In this document: one piece after another, positions 60,660-64,000 of the stretch
How the letters are laid out: the number at the start of each line of letters is the position of its first letter
Numbering within the stretch: the stretch's first letter is position 1
NCBI GenBank assembly: GCA_020025235.1
Contig: JAHHSL010000002.1
Span: 1 to 64,000, forward strand
DNA from: Ruthenibacterium sp.
Lineage (GTDB): Bacteria > Bacillota > Clostridia > Oscillospirales > Ruminococcaceae
DNA length: 64,000 nucleotides
Direction: 5' to 3'
The notes under the pieces: model-generated
The model's input: only the letters and a program-made list of their open reading frames with translations
What the model was told of the DNA's origin: nothing
Database searches by the model: none
Made by a program: the position numbers and the translations under genes

Positions 60660-62702
60660 ATGAAAAAAACCACAGCTGCGCAAATAGGAAAATCAAAAAA
60701 AATATCCTGCATCTTCTGTATTTCCGCATGGGCGGCGGCGGCGCTTTTTGTGCGGCAGAACCTGCTTTTATTTGTTCTGCCGCTTTTTTTGGCTGCACTG
60801 GTCTGCGTGTGCACCGTCAAGGGAAAAATGCACCTGCGCCGCAATGCGGACCCGGCAGAAAGGGCGGCGGCGCTTGTTTTGACATTGCTGGTGCTCCATG
60901 CGGGAATTGACGGCTTTGCAAAAACGTGGATGCCCTCCGGCAAGGCGGCCAGACTGGCGGCAGTGCTTGGAATTTCGACAAAAACCCTGCTGACGTCGAT
61001 CGCGGTGTGCGGCGCGGCGATTGCCGCATATGCGGTAAACAGAATCATACAGCTGGGATTTGTTCTGCTTGCGGATAAGCTGGGGGCGGATAAGGGCGGC
61101 AGGGTCGCGCGGAAAATCGCGTTCTGCGTGTTTTTCACGGCGTCGGCCTTTGTATTTGTCGGAATCAGCAGCGATTTTGCTTCTCCTTATAAAATCGTGC
61201 TTGGATTTACGGTGGCTGCGGCAGCTGCGATATCCGGAAAAATGTACGATACCCTGAAAAACCTGCGGCAGAATGTGGAAATCCGCATCGGGATCGTCCT
61301 TACGGCGGCGGGCATTTGCCGCTGGGCGGGGGTCCGGCTGATGCGGGAAATCATGATACGCGTGCCCGAAGCGGCGCAGAATGAGGGGTACTATACCCGC
61401 GCGGCCGTGATAGCAGGGATTCTTTCCCTGTTTTTTGTGTACTGCTGTCTGAGCGTGTTTGCAGATTTTATGCAAAAGATCGTTGAGGAAAGCGGCGTTT
61501 TTTCCGGCATCCAAAAAGCGGAAATCATACTGTATGGAATTTTGCTGGCACTCAGCATTCTTTTGATCGCACTGGCATTTACAAGGTCAAATGCTTTTTA
61601 CGGTTCGGACGTACAGTTTGATGTCATCTATACAAGCGATTCCGTCTGGCACCAAAGGACGAACAGCTACCTTGCGCTGGCGAATACGGAAAACGATATC
61701 CGACAGCCGCTGTTTGCTGTTTTTGCTGCGCCTTTTGTGGGGATCGCCTATCTGTTCGGCAGCTTTTTCGGGGATACGGTACAGGCGATCTGTGTGGCGT
61801 CCGGTCAGGCGGCGCTGCTTATGCTGACAAACTTCATATTGGCAAAAATGCTCCGGCTTTCCCCGATAAAGCGTATGGGTTTTATGCTGCTGTTCAGTTC
61901 CAGCTACATGTATATTTTGTCGATACTGATGCTGGAACAGTATATCACCGCCTATTTCTGGCTGATTCTGTGTATGTATCTGCTGTGCGAAAAACACAGT
62001 GCAGACAGCTTTGTTATGTGCAGCGCAGGCGGTACACTGCTGACAAGCCTTGCACTGGCACCGTTTTCATCCAAAGAAAAGCCGCACAAAAACTTTGGTG
62101 CGTGGTTTAGGGATATGGTTCGGTGCGGCTGCATGTTTTTGGGGCTGATGCTGCTGTTCGGCAGAACCGATGTTCTGCTTAACAGCTTGAAAAATGTGGA
62201 AAAGCTTGCGCAGTTCACGGGCAAAGAACTGACCTTGTCGGATAAGATTTACCAGTATTTCGGGTATATCCGAAACTGCTTTTTCGCCCCGTATGCGGGC
62301 GTGGATGAAACTACCTATACGCATGCATCCTGGCAGATGAAGCCGATTGCGTCGATCAGTGCAATCGGTGCTGTGATTTTGGCTCTGGTGGTTTTGTGCG
62401 TTGTGCTGGACAGAAAGCGTACCAGTACTCTTGCCGCAGGGGGCTGGATCCTGTTTTCGATGCTGGTGCTTGTCGTGCTGGGCTGGGGCACAAAGGAAAA
62501 CGGGCTGATCCTGTATTCGCTGTACTTCGGCTGGACGCTCCCTGCGCTGCTGTTCCGGCTGGCTGAAATTGTGCAGGAAAAACTGAAGCTGAGGCATTTT
62601 GCGCCGGCACTAGCCGTTGGCTTTTCTGTGATATTGGTCGTACAGAATGTACCGGCTGTGTGGCAGATCGTACAATTTGCGGCACGGTATTATCCTGTGT
62701 AA
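60660..62702 (+). CDS. Large multi-pass membrane protein, possible GT-C glycosyltransferase
   Basis: 680 residues from ATG 60660 (GAGG upstream); about sixteen membrane helices. A hydrophilic loop in the middle (near 320-350) contains SDVQFDVIYTSDSVWHQRTN, and acidic residues at the outside of early loops are typical of GT-C enzymes, but no DxD or WWDYG-type signature is certain. The last part GWGTKENGLILYSLYFGW resembles late helices of such proteins. It stands 13 bases before a UbiA-type phosphoribosyltransferase gene, so it may use a polyprenyl-phosphate pentose. Function is inferred from context only. Confidence 0.6.
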   Translation: MKKTTAAQIGKSKKISCIFCISAWAAAALFVRQNLLLFVLPLFLAALVCVCTVKGKMHLRRNADPAERAAALVLTLLVLHAGIDGFAKTWMPSGKAARLAAVLGISTKTLLTSIAVCGAAIAAYAVNRIIQLGFVLLADKLGADKGGRVARKIAFCVFFTASAFVFVGISSDFASPYKIVLGFTVAAAAAISGKMYDTLKNLRQNVEIRIGIVLTAAGICRWAGVRLMREIMIRVPEAAQNEGYYTRAAVIAGILSLFFVYCCLSVFADFMQKIVEESGVFSGIQKAEIILYGILLALSILLIALAFTRSNAFYGSDVQFDVIYTSDSVWHQRTNSYLALANTENDIRQPLFAVFAAPFVGIAYLFGSFFGDTVQAICVASGQAALLMLTNFILAKMLRLSPIKRMGFMLLFSSSYMYILSILMLEQYITAYFWLILCMYLLCEKHSADSFVMCSAGGTLLTSLALAPFSSKEKPHKNFGAWFRDMVRCGCMFLGLMLLFGRTDVLLNSLKNVEKLAQFTGKELTLSDKIYQYFGYIRNCFFAPYAGVDETTYTHASWQMKPIASISAIGAVILALVVLCVVLDRKRTSTLAAGGWILFSMLVLVVLGWGTKENGLILYSLYFGWTLPALLFRLAEIVQEKLKLRHFAPALAVGFSVILVVQNVPAVWQIVQFAARYYPV

Positions 62703-62715
62703 AGAAGGTGAAAGC

Positions 62716-63576
62716 GTGAAACCCTATCTGAAACTGATGCGGGTGCATCACTACATCAAAAATCTTTTGATCTTTGCTGCACTGGCATGCAGCGGGCAGC
62801 TGTTCAGCAGCGGAAAATTCCTGCTGAACCTTGCCGGTTTTGCGGCGTTTTGTCTGGTTTCTTCGATCGTGTACATCATCAATGATATCCGCGACAGTGA
62901 AAAGGACAGGATGCATCCTGTCAAATGCAAACGTCCGATTGCAAGCGGGCAGGTCAGCACAGGCAATGCGTCGATTCTTGCGTCGATTCTTGCCGCAGCG
63001 GCAGCGGGGCTTTCCGTATGGATCGGGGACCCGATGGCAGGCTTGATACTGGCTGTATATTTGCTTATAAATATTGCGTATAGTAATGGGCTTAAGGACG
63101 TTCCGCTGTTGGACATCGTGATTCTGGTTTCAGGCTTCCTGCTGCGTGTGCTGTACGGTTCGATCGTATCCGATATTGTGATTTCAAACTGGCTGTATCT
63201 GACGGTGCTGGTATTGGCCATGTATCTTTCACTGGGAAAGCGAAGAAACGAATTGAAGCAGCTGGGCGGCGGAAAAACGCGGAAGGTGCTTAAAGCGTAC
63301 CCGATCGGATTTTTGGAGCAGGGTATGACGATGTGTCTGACGCTGACAAATGTGTTTTATACGCTGTGGGCTATGGATGATGCAACAGCGGAGCGGTACA
63401 GCAGCGGACGCATGGTGCTGACAGTGCCGATCGTACTGCTCATCACCATGAAATACAGTATGGACGTGGAGGGCGCGTCCGACGGCGACCCGGTCGAGGT
63501 TGTGCTGCATGATGCGGTATTATTGGCTTTGTGCATAATCTACCTTGCCGCTATGATGATGATCCTGTACGCATAA
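62716..63576 (+). CDS. UbiA-family polyprenyl-phosphate phosphoribosyltransferase-like protein
   Basis: 286 residues from a GTG start with AAGGTG upstream. Nine or so membrane helices. The first Asp-rich motif is NDIRDSEKDRMHPVKCKRPI, with the NDxxDxxxDxxHPxK pattern of decaprenyl-phosphate 5-phosphoribose synthase (Rv3806c of Mycobacterium) rather than of quinone prenyltransferases. SNGLKDVPLLDIVIL is the second motif. It should join PRPP to a polyprenyl phosphate. The HAD-type phosphatase gene that follows after 13 bases would remove the 5-phosphate, as in the arabinan pathway. Confidence 0.85.
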   Translation: MKPYLKLMRVHHYIKNLLIFAALACSGQLFSSGKFLLNLAGFAAFCLVSSIVYIINDIRDSEKDRMHPVKCKRPIASGQVSTGNASILASILAAAAAGLSVWIGDPMAGLILAVYLLINIAYSNGLKDVPLLDIVILVSGFLLRVLYGSIVSDIVISNWLYLTVLVLAMYLSLGKRRNELKQLGGGKTRKVLKAYPIGFLEQGMTMCLTLTNVFYTLWAMDDATAERYSSGRMVLTVPIVLLITMKYSMDVEGASDGDPVEVVLHDAVLLALCIIYLAAMMMILYA

Positions 63577-63589
63577 AGGGAAATAAGCA

Positions 63590-64000
63590 ATGAATGTATA
63601 CGATTTTGACGGAACGATCTATGCCGGCGACAGCACGGTGGATTTCTTTTTGTATGCAGTAAAAAAGCATCCTTCTCTGCTTCGGTATGTTCCGCGGCAG
63701 GCGTATGGTTTTTTGATGTATGCGTGCAGAAGGATCGATAAAACACAGCTGAAAGAATACTTTTACAGTTTTTTGAAAGGTATTGACGCGCAAACGGAAG
63801 CAGCTTGCTTTTGGAAAACGCACGAGAAAAAAATCTACGGCTGGTACAAAGCGCAAAAGACGGGGCAGGATATCATAATTTCGGCTTCGCCGTTTTTTTT
63901 GCTGCAGCCTGTTTGTGAAGCAATGGGTGTTTGCAGAGTGATCGCATCCGGGGTAGACGAAAAAACGGGAAAAGCAACCGGTGCAAACTGCCGCGGTGAG
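63590..64000 (+). CDS. HAD-IB family phosphatase (partial, runs off the window)
   Basis: 137 codons are visible from ATG 63590; the frame is still open at the window edge. MNVYDFDGTIYAGDSTVDFF carries the HAD nucleophile motif DFDGT (D5, D7), and ISASPFFLLQPV is motif II with its serine. The length and cap are like HAD-IB phosphoserine-phosphatase-type enzymes. Next to the UbiA-type gene it probably dephosphorylates polyprenyl-phospho-5-phosphoribose. The start has GGGAAA upstream, a weak ribosome site. Confidence 0.85.
   Translation, partial: MNVYDFDGTIYAGDSTVDFFLYAVKKHPSLLRYVPRQAYGFLMYACRRIDKTQLKEYFYSFLKGIDAQTEAACFWKTHEKKIYGWYKAQKTGQDIIISASPFFLLQPVCEAMGVCRVIASGVDEKTGKATGANCRGE

Noticed and set aside
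1..64000. CRISPR arrays, rRNA genes, complete prophage or insertion sequences
   Set aside because: I saw no regularly spaced short repeats, no rRNA sequence, and no intact transposase, integrase or phage structural gene.

Overview
The window is a chromosomal segment of a GC-rich, low-mobility member of the Clostridia, most likely an Oscillospiraceae/Ruminococcaceae-type gut anaerobe. The evidence is a Clostridia-style glgB-glgC-glgD-glgA glycogen operon with the GlgD subunit, an IspH-ribosomal protein S1 fusion, an IreB homologue, two DUF3048 lipoproteins, acetate kinase, a T-box ahead of pheST, and spoIID, which points to a sporulating ancestry. Promoters with near-consensus TTGACA-N17-TATAAT spacing and strong Rho-independent terminators separate most transcription units. 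No species can be named from the sequence alone.

Layout. 1-5 kb: the tail of an unknown gene, then a serine hydrolase, a GH20 hexosaminidase and an N-acylglucosamine 2-epimerase. 5.3-11.4 kb: the glycogen synthesis operon. 11.6-13.3 kb: an HPr-like protein without the phosphorylatable histidine and an AT-rich acyltransferase. 13.8-19.4 kb: ackA, tmcAL, nagB, an AraC regulator and an orphan sugar-ABC ATPase. 19.8-24.3 kb (minus strand): a conserved hypothetical, ireB, and pheS-pheT under a T-box. 24.4-31.7 kb: acpS, an antitoxin-less mazF, a MazG-like pseudogene, a GT2, spoIID, citrate synthase with an overlapping membrane protein, and a NYN-LOTUS protein. 32.1-33.4 kb: a structured leader RNA before a QueD-like/zinc-ribbon protein, and tRNA-Lys(TTT). 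33.7-42.9 kb: cell-envelope genes (two DUF3048 lipoproteins, murC, a D,D-carboxypeptidase, an MBOAT/SGNH acyl-transfer pair). 43-54.8 kb: baiN-like flavoprotein, cmk, plsC, ispH-S1, a repeat-containing lipoprotein, a CPBP protease, tadA, an SDR, a YwaF-like protein and an EF-G paralogue. 55-60 kb: greA, lysS and a degenerate inserted element bounded by a 492-bp duplication of the lysS 3' end. 60-64 kb: an NTF2-like protein and the start of a lipid-linked sugar locus (GT-C-like membrane protein, UbiA-type phosphoribosyltransferase, HAD phosphatase).

How the genes fit together. The GH20 enzyme, the epimerase and NagB, with the AraC regulator and an MsmK/UgpC-type ATPase, suggest amino-sugar scavenging from host or microbial glycans. 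The glg operon stores surplus glucose, and AckA gives ATP from acetyl phosphate. MurC, the D,D-carboxypeptidase, IreB, the MBOAT/SGNH pair and the UbiA/HAD/GT-C locus all concern the envelope.

The least ordinary parts are: (1) the lysS 3' end duplicated around a decayed element, with the junction exactly at the end of the LysRS catalytic core; (2) a folded leader, closed by a long-range helix, ahead of a QueD-like gene that lacks the catalytic cysteine and has gained a zinc ribbon; (3) an EF-G paralogue that has lost the G3 histidine; and (4) a perfect 11-7-11 inverted repeat upstream of that paralogue.
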